NCBI RefSeq assembly: GCF_900111175.1
Contig: NZ_FOGI01000007.1
Location: forward strand, 434,001-498,000
Source: Actinokineospora terrae
GTDB lineage: Bacteria > Actinomycetota > Actinomycetes > Mycobacteriales > Pseudonocardiaceae
Direction: 5' to 3'
DNA length: 64,000 nucleotides
Positions within the stretch are counted from its first letter, which is position 1. Every line of letters starts with the position of its first letter. Position numbers and translations under genes: made by a program. Positions 45,495-54,252 of this stretch are shown here, piece by piece. The notes beneath the pieces are model-generated. The model was not told the origin of the DNA. It searched no databases and saw only the letters and a program-made list of their open reading frames with translations.

Positions 45495-46877
45495 ATGTCC
45501 TCCTTCCGCGAGTTGCTCGTCCCCGGCCTGGCCGAGGTCGGGCGCGGTCAGCGTGGTCGCGCGCTAGAGGCAGCGGTGCGAGCCGCGATCCGCGACGGGA
45601 GGCTGCCGCAAGGGACGCGGTTGCCGTCCACACGCGACCTAGCCGTGCAGCTCGGCCTGTCGCGGGGGACTGTCAGCTCCGTCTACGCCCAACTCGTCGC
45701 CGAGGGGTATCTGCGCGCGAAGCACGGCTCGGGGACGACCGTGGCCACCACGCCCGCGAGTTCGGAGGCAGCGTCACCTCCGCCGGTGAAGACCCAGACT
45801 CGGTGGCGCTATGACCTCCGGCCAGGCGTGCCCGCTCTCTCGGCGTTCCCCCGGTCCGAGTGGCAGGCGGCGATGCGAGCGGGCTTGGCGACACTGACCG
45901 ACGACGACCTGGGCTACCCGGACCCGGCAGGTCTACCGGCGTTGCGCACCGAGCTCGCCGGCTACCTGGGACGTGCCAGGGCGGTCGAGGCGGCCGATGT
46001 CGTCGTCACGCACGGCGTCGCGGAGAGCCAGTCGCTGATGGCGCAGATCCTGCGGGCGGACGGTCACCGGACCATCGCGGTGGAAGATCCGACCCACCCT
46101 GGGGCTGCGGAGGCTCTAGCGGCGCACGGGTTGCGGCCGGTTCCGGTGCCGGTAGACGAAGACGGCATGCGGGTGGACCTGTTGCCGCGCACGGGGTGCC
46201 GTGCGGTGCTGGTCACCTCGGCGCACCAGTTCCCTCTAGGCGTCGTCCTGAGCCCCCAGCGTCGGCGAGCCTTGGTGAGCTGGGCACGCGAACGCGACGG
46301 GTATGTCCTAGAGGACGACTACGACGCCGAGCACCGGTACGACCGGCCAGCGGTAGGGACAACGCAGGTTCTTGACCGCGACCGGGTCGTCTACCTCGGC
46401 AGCGTCAGCAAGGTCTTGGCGCCCGCGATCCGGCTGGGGTGGATGGTCGTCCCCGCCGCGCTGCGGGACCGGGTGGTCGACCACAAGCGCCTGTCGGACC
46501 TGGGCTGCTCCCCGATGCCCCAGGCCGCGTTGGCACATTTGCTGCGCTCTGGCGGGTACGACCGACACCTGCGCCGCAGCCGTCAGCTCTACCGGCGTCG
46601 TCGCGACGCGCTGCTCGCTGCTGTCGCGGGTGAACTACCGGACTGGCAGCCGCACGGCGTGGCCGCGGGGTTGCACCTGGTGCTACGGCTTCCCGAAGGC
46701 ACTGACGACCGGGCGTTGCAGGTCGAGTTGGCCAGGCGCGGGATCAACGCACCGGCGCTGTCCGGGTACGCGCTGTCGACCAGTCCCTTCCCCGGGCTGG
46801 TGCTCGGCTACGCGGCCCTGTCGGTGGACCGGCTGCGCGCCGCGGTCGCGGAGATCGCCTCGGTCAGCGCGCTCTGA
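45495..46877 (+). CDS. MocR/PdxR-family regulator (GntR-HTH plus aminotransferase fold)
   Basis: A 460-residue fusion. The N-terminal GntR-type winged helix (about residues 20-85, LPQGTRLPSTRDLAVQLGLSRGTVSSVYAQL) binds DNA; the C-terminal type I aminotransferase-like domain carries EDDYDAEHRYDRP and the PLP-lysine motif YLGSVSKVLAPAIRLGWMV. MocR proteins sense PLP or amino-acid adducts and control adjacent, usually divergent, genes, here the EamA transporter. Confidence 0.92.
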   Translation: MSSFRELLVPGLAEVGRGQRGRALEAAVRAAIRDGRLPQGTRLPSTRDLAVQLGLSRGTVSSVYAQLVAEGYLRAKHGSGTTVATTPASSEAASPPPVKTQTRWRYDLRPGVPALSAFPRSEWQAAMRAGLATLTDDDLGYPDPAGLPALRTELAGYLGRARAVEAADVVVTHGVAESQSLMAQILRADGHRTIAVEDPTHPGAAEALAAHGLRPVPVPVDEDGMRVDLLPRTGCRAVLVTSAHQFPLGVVLSPQRRRALVSWARERDGYVLEDDYDAEHRYDRPAVGTTQVLDRDRVVYLGSVSKVLAPAIRLGWMVVPAALRDRVVDHKRLSDLGCSPMPQAALAHLLRSGGYDRHLRRSRQLYRRRRDALLAAVAGELPDWQPHGVAAGLHLVLRLPEGTDDRALQVELARRGINAPALSGYALSTSPFPGLVLGYAALSVDRLRAAVAEIASVSAL

Positions 46878-47046
46878 CCATCCACTGTGGAGAGCGCAGC
46901 GGGGACGCCTCGGTGGCCTGGTGCACCGGTGGCGGTATCGGGATCGCGATCCGGCTCCTGGGTTCGGCGCTGGGCGGTGTGCGGTCGGCACACCCGGACA
47001 ACACCGCGGCGGCCAAGGTGAGGACTGCGGCGAGGATGAGACGCAT
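46864..47046 (-). CDS. small putative lipoprotein
   Basis: A 60-residue protein with a lipoprotein signal (LTLAAAVLSGC, C19) and a short Pro/Arg-rich tail ending in RSPQWMVRAR. It overlaps the 3' end of the MocR gene by 14 bases. Coding is plausible from the signal peptide and the GGAG upstream of the ATG, but the mature part is only about 40 residues. Confidence 0.5.
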   Translation of the reverse strand: MRLILAAVLTLAAAVLSGCADRTPPSAEPRSRIAIPIPPPVHQATEASPLRSPQWMVRAR

Positions 47047-47168
47047 CAGGAGGGCTCCACTGGGTACGAGGGGCTCATCCAGGTAGACGCGCGGGTGTGG
47101 CCGGGGTTGGGTCCGGTTCCGATCTTCTTTCGGCTGCGGTTGTCAGTGCACCGGGGCACCATGGGCAC

Positions 47169-48683
47169 ATGCTGACCCTGACCGATGTGGTGGCCGCCTC
47201 CGCCGAGGTGGGCGGCACCCGGTCGCGCCTGGCCAAAGTCGACACCCTCGCTGCCGTGCTGCGCCGCGCCTCGGCCGAGGAGATCGCCCCGCTCGTCGGG
47301 TTCCTCACCGGCGCCCCCGTCCAGGGCCGGATCGGCACCGGCTGGCGGACGCTGGTGGCGCTCGACCACCCGCCCGCGGCCGCCGCCACGCTGACCGTCA
47401 CCCAGGTCGACACCGCGCTGACGGAGCTGGCGCGGACCACCGGCAAGGGCTCCACCGCCACCCGCCGGGCGCTGCTCGACGACCTGTTCGGCGCCGCGAC
47501 CGAGCCGGAGAAGGCGTTCCTGATCGCCCTGCTCACCGGCGAACTCCGCCAGGGCGCCCTCGAAGGCGTCATGCTCGACGCGGTGGCCAAGGCAGCGGAG
47601 GCCCCGATCGCCGCCGTCCGCCGCGCGTTCATGCTCTCCGGCCGCCTACCCGCCACCGCCTCGGTAGCCCTAACCGGCGGCGACTTGGCCGCTATCGGTC
47701 TTGAACTCCACCGCCCGGTCCGCCCGATGCTGGCCTCGCCGGGGGAGTCCCTCGCGGACGCGCTGACCCAGCTCACCCCGTGCTCGGTCGAGTACAAACT
47801 GGACGGCGCGCGGATCCAGGTGCACAAGACCCCCGACCGGGTGACGATCTACACCCGCTCCCTGCGCGAGATCACCGACAGCGTCCCCGAGCTGGTCGCC
47901 CTGGTCCGCGCCCTGCCCTGCACCACGGCGGTCCTCGACGGCGAAACCCTGGCAATCACCGACGACGGCCGCCCCCGCCGCTTCCAGGACACCATGAGCC
48001 GCTTCGGCAGCACCGCCGAGGAACAGGTCAAAGCCCTCCTGCTGCACCCGTTCTTCTTCGACTGCCTCCACCTGGACGGTGCGGATCTGATTGATCGACC
48101 ACTCCGCGACCGCCTATCCGCCCTGCGCACCGCAGTCGGTCAGCACGTCATCCCGGGTGTGGTGGACCCATCGCCCGAGGAAGCCGAGGACTTGGCCGCC
48201 CGCGCCCTGTCCGACGGCCACGAAGGCGTGATGGTCAAGGACCTGTCCTCGGTATACGCCGCAGGCCGCCGGGGCAAAGCCTGGCAAAAGATCAAACCCG
48301 TCCACACCCTGGACCTGATAGTGATCGGCGCGGAATGGGGCCACGGCCGCCGAACCGGCTACCTCTCCAACCTCCACCTAGCCGCCCGAGACCCCGACGG
48401 CGGCCCCCCGATCATGGTAGGCAAAACCTTCAAAGGCCTCACCGACGAATTGCTCCGCTGGCAAACCGAAACCTTCCCCCACTACCAATCCGCTGCTGAT
48501 AGTTGGTCCATCACCCTCCGCCCCGAACTAGTAGTGGAAATAGCCCTGGACGGCACCCAACCCAGCCCCCGCTACCCCGGCGGCATAGCCCTCCGCTTCG
48601 CCCGCGTACTCCGCTACCGCCCCGACAAATCCCCCACCGAAGCCGATACCATCACCACCCTCCGCTCCATGCTGACCCCCTAA
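47169..48683 (+). CDS. ligB: ATP-dependent DNA ligase (LigB type)
   Basis: A 504-residue ligase. The N-terminal DNA-binding domain (about 1-200; GKGSTATRRALLDDLFGAATEPEKAFLIALLTGELRQGALEGVM) precedes the adenylation domain with motif I EYKLDGARIQVHK and DGETLAI, HEGVMVKDL and WQKIKPVHTLDL motifs, then an OB fold ending in LRFARVLRYRPDK. Length and sequence pattern match M. tuberculosis LigB (about 507). It complements the NAD-dependent LigA; a dedicated role in repair is likely but unproven. Confidence 0.93.
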   Translation: MLTLTDVVAASAEVGGTRSRLAKVDTLAAVLRRASAEEIAPLVGFLTGAPVQGRIGTGWRTLVALDHPPAAAATLTVTQVDTALTELARTTGKGSTATRRALLDDLFGAATEPEKAFLIALLTGELRQGALEGVMLDAVAKAAEAPIAAVRRAFMLSGRLPATASVALTGGDLAAIGLELHRPVRPMLASPGESLADALTQLTPCSVEYKLDGARIQVHKTPDRVTIYTRSLREITDSVPELVALVRALPCTTAVLDGETLAITDDGRPRRFQDTMSRFGSTAEEQVKALLLHPFFFDCLHLDGADLIDRPLRDRLSALRTAVGQHVIPGVVDPSPEEAEDLAARALSDGHEGVMVKDLSSVYAAGRRGKAWQKIKPVHTLDLIVIGAEWGHGRRTGYLSNLHLAARDPDGGPPIMVGKTFKGLTDELLRWQTETFPHYQSAADSWSITLRPELVVEIALDGTQPSPRYPGGIALRFARVLRYRPDKSPTEADTITTLRSMLTP

Positions 48684-48794
48684 CCCCTCACCCACAAACA
48701 CCGATTTCTCTCCCCCAGAGTCCTGCACGATCACTGCCCCCAACGCACCCACTACGGCCGTTCGCCCTCACGTGCCCCCCGCAGGCATTGGTCC

Positions 48795-49135
48795 CAACGT
48801 GCCCCTCTACGACGTTGGCCAGCCACGCGCTCCTCGGAGTCGCTGGTGCCAGGCCGGCTCGATGGGGTGGACTTGTTTTGTGTGGGGGGACGGCACTCGT
48901 AGCGTCGTCCACGTGGCAGGGCCTGCTTTTAGGCCCCTGCTTTGTGGTTCTGCCCGGGTGCCGTAGGGGCCCCGCGCAAAACAAGTTCGCCCCATCGAGC
49001 AAAGCTCGAAACTCGCGCCCCGGCCAATGCCGCAGGCGAGGCGTTGATCGTCGACGCCGCAGGCGAGACCGAGAGCCAGATCCACTCAGCTCAAGATCAA
49101 ACCGCTCAAAGCAGCCCCCGATATACAGCCTACCG
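48795..49135 (+). repeat. dispersed intergenic element, copy B
   Basis: The second copy of the block at 13835-14175, same orientation and register, again between convergent genes (ligB and the anchored protein at 49257). It has one good 27-bp-type unit (48795-48820) and degenerate ones upstream to about 48735, the hairpin 48857-49000 and the CCCCCGATATACAGC tail. The middle of the tail (about 49042-49085) is the least conserved part. No gene is seen in the remaining 48684-49256 gap. Confidence 0.85.
48857..49000 (+). ncRNA. candidate structured RNA, copy B long hairpin
   Basis: Arms 48857-48887 and 48970-49000 are identical to copy A, including the four G-U positions. In the inner 10-bp stem (48890-48899 with 48955-48964) the two G-U pairs of copy A are A-U and G-C here, while one C-G of copy A is U-G; pairing is kept throughout. 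Loop bases of the terminal hairpin differ freely. Transcription unproven. Confidence 0.45.
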
Positions 49136-49256
49136 GGAAGCGCCAACAGAACGGGCCGACCGACCAGGCACCCTGTGGACAACTCCAACGAACAACAGCG
49201 GATGGCGGCGATCCCGGGACCTCCTCAAGCCCAGAACCACCGCCACCCGCCACCCC

Positions 49257-49982
49257 TTAACGTCGTCGCAACGCAGGCCCAGTAGTCATAGCAACCACCG
49301 CGGCGACGCCAAGAACCAGAACCCCAAGCACAGCCCAAGGCGTGCTACCGCCACCGGTAGGGCTAACCACCCCCGTGCTCGGGGAAGCAAACCCACCCGC
49401 GAGCCCAGACCGGTCGTAAGCAGACCCCGGCATCTTGTCGCCATAGCGGGCGGCTACGTCCCGCTGGTACTGCGACAGCGACTGCACCTTCCCAGTAGCC
49501 AGCGACCGGATGGTGCTACCCGTGACCGCGTACCAAGCGTTGGTTTGCGGTTCGCGGAGCAAGAGTGCGCCCGCGGGGACCTTGCCCGCGTTGCGGAACT
49601 CCAAGTCGCCCGCCGCGATGTTGGCGACGGTCCACGCGCCGGAAGGTGAGCGGACCGTCCAAACCGAGGCGGTAGAGCTACCTGCGGTTGCGGGGACGGC
49701 GACGTAAGCGAGGCGGCCGACCTTGGGGGAGCGGCCGGATACGAAGTCGGGGCTGAGTTCGTATACCGGGACTGATGTCCCCCCGACCTGTGGGGCGGCG
49801 AGGCCGGAGACCCCGAGGAACTTGCCCACGGTGGCGGTGACGTCAGGTGCGCTCGCGGCTGCTTGGGCCTTAGCGCTGTCGGCCGGTGTAACAGCGCCTT
49901 CGACCGGGTCGGCGCCCGCGTAGCCGGATAGGCCTAGGACTCCGATTGCGGTGAGAGCGAGGGTTGTGAGGATCTTGCGCAT
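49257..49982 (-). CDS. exported protein with C-terminal membrane anchor
   Basis: A 241-residue protein with a signal peptide (cleavage near YAGA-DP), a soluble beta-rich domain (VPVYELSPDFVSG... ASVWTVRSPSGAWTVANIAAGDLEFRNAG) and a C-terminal transmembrane helix with a basic RRR end. It starts five bases after the stop of the papain-like protease gene, so the pair is co-translated; it may anchor, inhibit or be the substrate of the protease. Family not recognised. Confidence 0.75.
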   Translation of the reverse strand: MRKILTTLALTAIGVLGLSGYAGADPVEGAVTPADSAKAQAAASAPDVTATVGKFLGVSGLAAPQVGGTSVPVYELSPDFVSGRSPKVGRLAYVAVPATAGSSTASVWTVRSPSGAWTVANIAAGDLEFRNAGKVPAGALLLREPQTNAWYAVTGSTIRSLATGKVQSLSQYQRDVAARYGDKMPGSAYDRSGLAGGFASPSTGVVSPTGGGSTPWAVLGVLVLGVAAVVAMTTGPALRRR

Positions 49983-49987
49983 GCCGT

Positions 49988-50551
49988 TCACCGCCTGATT
50001 CCGGTCAGGGTGTGGGTCCACGAGAAGCTGGAGTTGTTGACGTAGTAGCTGTAGGTGGCCCAGTTGTAGCGGTAGTTGTCCGGCCACGGGTCGCCCCAGT
50101 AGACCCAGCTCTTGGCCGAGTCGAAGCCGTAGAGCACGTGCATGTGGCCGCCGCCGGACTTCCACAGGATCCGGGTCTCGATCGGCTGCGCGGCGTTGAG
50201 CTGGGACTGCACCGCCGAGTAGCTGATCGTGTTGTAGACGTAGGAACCCGGGCTGCTGAAGCCCAGCCGGGAGAAGCCGTTGCGGACCTGGGCCAGGTCC
50301 GCCTGGTCGTTGGGGCACTGCGTGCCGGTGCTGCGGTTCTTGGCCAGCGCGCAGAAGTTGTTCTGGGACACGTTCACGCCGTGGGACGCGGCGATCGACG
50401 TGCCGGACGCCGCCCAGCACCAGTTGGTCTGCTGCTGGGCCTGCATGGTGAACGCGGCGGCCGCCTGGGCCGACGCCGGGGAGCTGACCAGCCAGGCGAG
50501 GACGGCCACGAGGGTGGCCGCCAGCGCCGAGCGGGTCGCGGGGCGGGACAT
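49988..50551 (-). CDS. secreted papain-like cysteine protease
   Basis: A 187-residue protein. Signal peptide (cleavage near SAQA), then QQTNWCWAASGTSIA with catalytic C45, GGHMHVLYGFD with the catalytic histidine (H136 or H138) and WGDPWPDN supplying the aspartate. This is the papain-like C39/C70-type fold found in exported actinobacterial proteins. Two further cysteines (FCALAK, TQCPND) probably form a disulphide. AGGAGG precedes the ATG. It is co-transcribed with the anchored protein downstream. Confidence 0.85.
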   Translation of the reverse strand: MSRPATRSALAATLVAVLAWLVSSPASAQAAAAFTMQAQQQTNWCWAASGTSIAASHGVNVSQNNFCALAKNRSTGTQCPNDQADLAQVRNGFSRLGFSSPGSYVYNTISYSAVQSQLNAAQPIETRILWKSGGGHMHVLYGFDSAKSWVYWGDPWPDNYRYNWATYSYYVNNSSFSWTHTLTGIRR

Positions 50552-50688
50552 TGTGCCTCCTGAAGACGCAGGGTGGAGTGCACGGAAGAGTGCGATCACC
50601 GCGTTTCGGGCGACAAGGGCCGCGCAAGGGCTCCCGGACCGTTCCAGCGCGACGGCGCACCTTTACCCACCGGTAGTGCGTGGCTACT

Positions 50689-50700
50689 GTGAACGTTCAC
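50689..50700. promoter_or_regulatory. 12-bp perfect palindrome upstream of the HTH gene
   Basis: GTGAACGTTCAC lies 36 bases upstream of the chosen start at 50737, and CACTATTCACCC follows. Its position fits an autoregulatory operator of the HTH protein. Confidence 0.5.
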
Positions 50701-50736
50701 CACTATTCACCCGTTCGAGAATGTCCCGGAGTCGCC

Positions 50737-51690
50737 GTGACCGCTGACGCGCTGGCCGACGCACTGCGCCGCGGCCCGTTCCACGTGGCCCTGCGCACGG
50801 CGATCGAGCACCGGGGCCTGTCCCTGGCCCGGCTGCGGGCGCACCTGGCGCGCATCGAGGTGACCGTCGCCGAGTCCACTCTCAGTTACTGGCAGCGCGG
50901 TCTCCGTCACCCGGACATGCCGCACGCGCTGTCCGCCGTGCGCGGGCTGGAGATCGTGCTCGGCCTGCCCGCCGACTCGCTCGTCGTGCTCATCGGACCC
51001 CGCCAGCGCGGCACCCGGACCCGCAAGCCGTCCGCGTCGTTCGCCGAGATCGTGGTGGCCGGGCCGACCACCCGGGAGCTGCTGGCTCAGCTGGGCGTCG
51101 ACCCGGAGCGCTGCAACGCGGGCCTGGAGCTGCGGATGACCCACGAGCGGGTCAGCATCGCCGCCGACCGCACCCAGGGCCGCATCCACACCAGGTTGGT
51201 GAGCGTCGCGCGCGAGCAGGGCATCGACCGCTACATCGCCGTCTACCACGGCGAGCCCGACTGCGACATCGACCGCGTGCGGATCGTGGCCGGGGACGGC
51301 TGCCGCCTCGGCCGGGTGCGGCGCAAGGGGATCTGCGTGGCCTTCGAGCTGATGTTCGACCGGGGGCTCGCCGAGGGCGACACCGTGGTGCTCAGCTACT
51401 CGCTGGAGGACAAGTCCGAGCTGGAGTGTCCCGGCTACTACCGGATCTTCCGCGAACCCAGTGGCCCCTTCCTGTTGCAGTTAGAGCTACCGCCCGGCGA
51501 CCCGCCTGCCCGGTGCGTGCAAGAGGTGCGGACCAACGACATGCGCCCGCCCTCGGTGTCCGCGGACCTCTACTGCGATCGGGGGTACGTCGTGAGTGCG
51601 TACTACCCAGGGGTCGACAGCGGGATAGCCGGTATCACGCTGGAGTGGTCGGAGAACCCGGCGGAACCCCGGGCGCACCCCGTACCGTGA
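50737..51690 (+). CDS. XRE-type HTH regulator coupled to guaB1
   Basis: A 317-residue protein. Residues about 10-90 form a helix-turn-helix (RTAIEHRGLSLARLRAHLARIEVTVAESTLSYWQRGLRHPDMPHALSAVRGLE), with two extra residues in the turn. The remainder is beta-rich, with repeated R-x-R/Tyr segments and no known ligand domain. GTG 50737 behind GGAG is preferred over 50680, which would place the palindrome inside the gene. A TTA codon lies at 51481-51483. Its stop overlaps the guaB1 start (GTGA). Confidence 0.75.
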   Translation: MTADALADALRRGPFHVALRTAIEHRGLSLARLRAHLARIEVTVAESTLSYWQRGLRHPDMPHALSAVRGLEIVLGLPADSLVVLIGPRQRGTRTRKPSASFAEIVVAGPTTRELLAQLGVDPERCNAGLELRMTHERVSIAADRTQGRIHTRLVSVAREQGIDRYIAVYHGEPDCDIDRVRIVAGDGCRLGRVRRKGICVAFELMFDRGLAEGDTVVLSYSLEDKSELECPGYYRIFREPSGPFLLQLELPPGDPPARCVQEVRTNDMRPPSVSADLYCDRGYVVSAYYPGVDSGIAGITLEWSENPAEPRAHPVP

Positions 51691-53132
51691 CGGGGGTGCG
51701 CTTCCTCAACGGCGAGCCCGCCCACGACCTGACCTACGACGACGTCTTCCTGGTGCCCGGCCGCTCCGCGGTCACCAGCCGGTTCGACGTCGACCTGGGC
51801 ACCTCCGACGGCACCGGCGCCACGATCCCGATCGTCGTGGCGAACATGACCGCGGTCGCCGGGCGCAGGATGGCCGAGACGGTCGCCCGCCGCGGTGGCC
51901 TGGTCGTGCTGCCCCAGGACGTCGACCCCGCCGCTGTCGGCGACATCGTGACCTGGGTGAAGTCGCGGCACCTCGCGTGGGACACGCCGCTGGTGCTGAC
52001 CGCGAACGACTCGGTCGCCGACGCGCTGAACCTGCTGCCGAAGCGGGCGCACGGCGCGGTGGTCGTCGTCGACGGCGAGGGTCGCCCGGTCGGGGTCGTC
52101 GACGAGGCCGCGTGCCTGGGCGTGGACCGGTTCACCAGGGTGGGTGAGGTCGCCGACCGCGCGATCGTGATCCTGCCGGTGGACAGCCCGCCGCGGTCGG
52201 TCTTCGACTCGCTGCACGACCACTCCGCGCGGGTCGCGCTGGCCGTCGACCCGCAGGGGCGGCTCGCGGGCGTGCTCACCGGCGTGGGCGCGTTGCGCGC
52301 GGACATCTACGCGCCCGCCAAGGACGCGGCGGGCCGGTTGCGGATCGCCGCGGCGGTGGGCGTGAACGGCGATGTGGCCGCCAAGGCGGCGGCGCTGCTG
52401 GAGTCCGGTGTGGACACGCTGGTGGTCGACACCGCGCACGGCCACCAGGAGAAGATGCTGTCCGCCTTGAAGAGCGTGCGGGCGCTGAACCCGGGCGTGC
52501 CGGTGGTGGCGGGCAACGTGGTCACCGCGCAGGGCGTGCGCGACCTGGTGGACGCGGGCGCCGACGTGGTCAAGGTCGGCGTCGGGCCCGGCGCGATGTG
52601 CACCACCCGCATGATGACCGGCGTCGGCCGACCGCAGTTCTCCGCGGTGCTGGAGTGCGCGGCCGAGGCGCGCTCGCTGGGCAGGCACGTGTGGGCGGAC
52701 GGCGGCGTCCGGCACCCGAGGGACGTGGCGCTGGCGCTGGCCGCGGGCGCGTCGTCGGTGATGGTCGGCTCGTGGTTCGCGGGCACCTACGAGTCGCCCG
52801 GCGACCTGCTGCGCGACGAACAAGGCCGCCCGTACAAGGAATCCTTCGGCATGGCCTCCAAGCGCGCGGTGTCGGCGCGCACCCGGGCCGACAGCGGGTT
52901 CGACCGGGCGCGCAAGGCGCTGTTCGAGGAGGGCATCTCCTCGTCCAGGATGCGGCTGGACCCCAAGGCGCCCGGCGTGGAGGACCTGCTCGACGGGATC
53001 TGCTCAGGCGTCCGCTCGGCGTGCACGTACGCGGGGGCGGGCAACCTGGAGGAACTGCACGACCGCGCGGTCGTCGGTGTCCAGTCCGCAGCGGGGTTCG
53101 CCGAGGGAAGGCCGCTTCCGTCCGGTTGGTAG
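51687..53132 (+). CDS. guaB1: GuaB1-family IMPDH-like / GMP reductase
   Basis: A 481-residue (beta/alpha)8 barrel with a CBS-domain insertion (about residues 95-210). The catalytic loop is VGVGPGAMCTTRMMTGVGRPQ with C305; HDLTYDDVFLVPG at the start and ADGGVRHPRDVALALAAGA are family landmarks. GuaB1 proteins of actinobacteria, unlike true IMPDH (GuaB2), have been characterised in mycobacteria as GMP reductase with CBS-mediated nucleotide control. Co-translation with the HTH gene suggests a dedicated regulator of purine salvage. Confidence 0.9.
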   Translation: MTGVRFLNGEPAHDLTYDDVFLVPGRSAVTSRFDVDLGTSDGTGATIPIVVANMTAVAGRRMAETVARRGGLVVLPQDVDPAAVGDIVTWVKSRHLAWDTPLVLTANDSVADALNLLPKRAHGAVVVVDGEGRPVGVVDEAACLGVDRFTRVGEVADRAIVILPVDSPPRSVFDSLHDHSARVALAVDPQGRLAGVLTGVGALRADIYAPAKDAAGRLRIAAAVGVNGDVAAKAAALLESGVDTLVVDTAHGHQEKMLSALKSVRALNPGVPVVAGNVVTAQGVRDLVDAGADVVKVGVGPGAMCTTRMMTGVGRPQFSAVLECAAEARSLGRHVWADGGVRHPRDVALALAAGASSVMVGSWFAGTYESPGDLLRDEQGRPYKESFGMASKRAVSARTRADSGFDRARKALFEEGISSSRMRLDPKAPGVEDLLDGICSGVRSACTYAGAGNLEELHDRAVVGVQSAAGFAEGRPLPSGW

Positions 53133-53199
53133 CGGCATTTCCGTTCACTCCACAGCGAACATCCGCCAACTCGGTTGACTCCGGGCATATGGTTGCCCG

Positions 53200-54252
53200 G
53201 TGAGAGCAGTCGAGGTCAGCGACCTTGTCAAGCTGTACAAGAAGAACCCCAAGCCCGCGGTGGACGGCCTGAGCTTCGGCGTCGAGGCGGGCGAGGTGTT
53301 CGGCTTGCTGGGACCCAACGGCGCCGGGAAGACGACCACCGTCGGGGTGTTGACCACCCGGGTGCTGCCGACCGCCGGGCAGGCGTCGGTGCACGGTGTC
53401 GACGTCGTCCGCGACGCGCGCCGGGCCCGGCAGCTGCTGGCCGTGGTGCCGCAGCGCAACAACCTGGACAGATCGCTCAACATCCGGCAGAACCTGCTGT
53501 TCCACGCCGCCTACCACGGTGTCCCGCGCGCCGAGCGCAACGCGCGCGCCGACGAGATCCTGGACCGGATGGGCCTGGCCGACCGGGCCAAGGACAAGAT
53601 CGACATCGTCTCCGGCGGGCAGGCGCAGCGGGTGATGATCGCCAGGGCGCTGATGCACCAGCCGAAGGTGATGTTCCTCGACGAACCGTCCACCGGGCTG
53701 GACCCGCAGGCGCGGCTGTTCGTGCACGACCGGGTGAAGGACCTGCGCGCCGAGGGCGTCACGGTCGTGCTCACCACGCACGACATGGACGAGGCGGCCA
53801 AGCTGTGCGACCGGGTCGGTATCGTCGACCACGGCAAACTGCTCGCGTTGGACACTCCTGCCGCTCTTACCCGCGGCCTGCCCGGTAGCACCACAGTGAG
53901 TGTCACGGTCAACCTGGCGAACACCCCGGTGGAGCTGGTCGAGAAGGCCCTCGCGGGCATCGACGGCGTGGAACGGGTCGAGCGCATCGGTTCAGGTGGA
54001 CCGGCGGTAGCGCTACCTCCCGGGCTTCCACCGGCAGCTTTGGCCGCTATAGCCGCAAAAGCCGCCGAGGCCCCGGCAGCGCCATCGCCCACGGGTCAGT
54101 TCCGGCTCTACACCGGGCACGAGGCAGCGGTAGTCCTACCGGCCGTGCTGCGAGTCCTGGGTGACACCTCGTGCGACGTGACCGACCTGTCCATCGGCAC
54201 ACCCAGCCTCGAAGACGTCTTCATCCACCTCACCGGCCGGGAGCTGCGATGA
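53200..54252 (+). CDS. ABC transporter ATP-binding protein
   Basis: A 350-residue ATPase: Walker A GPNGAGKTT, Q-loop VVPQRNNLD, signature VSGGQAQRVMIARAL, Walker B VMFLDEPSTGLDP and H-loop THDMDEAAKL. The last 110 residues form an extra domain with an Ala-rich linker (PPGLPPAALAAIAAKAAEAPAAPS). This DrrA/DUF4162-like layout is used by exporters of drugs, lipids or polyketides. It overlaps the permease gene by ATGA. Confidence 0.9.
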   Translation: MRAVEVSDLVKLYKKNPKPAVDGLSFGVEAGEVFGLLGPNGAGKTTTVGVLTTRVLPTAGQASVHGVDVVRDARRARQLLAVVPQRNNLDRSLNIRQNLLFHAAYHGVPRAERNARADEILDRMGLADRAKDKIDIVSGGQAQRVMIARALMHQPKVMFLDEPSTGLDPQARLFVHDRVKDLRAEGVTVVLTTHDMDEAAKLCDRVGIVDHGKLLALDTPAALTRGLPGSTTVSVTVNLANTPVELVEKALAGIDGVERVERIGSGGPAVALPPGLPPAALAAIAAKAAEAPAAPSPTGQFRLYTGHEAAVVLPAVLRVLGDTSCDVTDLSIGTPSLEDVFIHLTGRELR

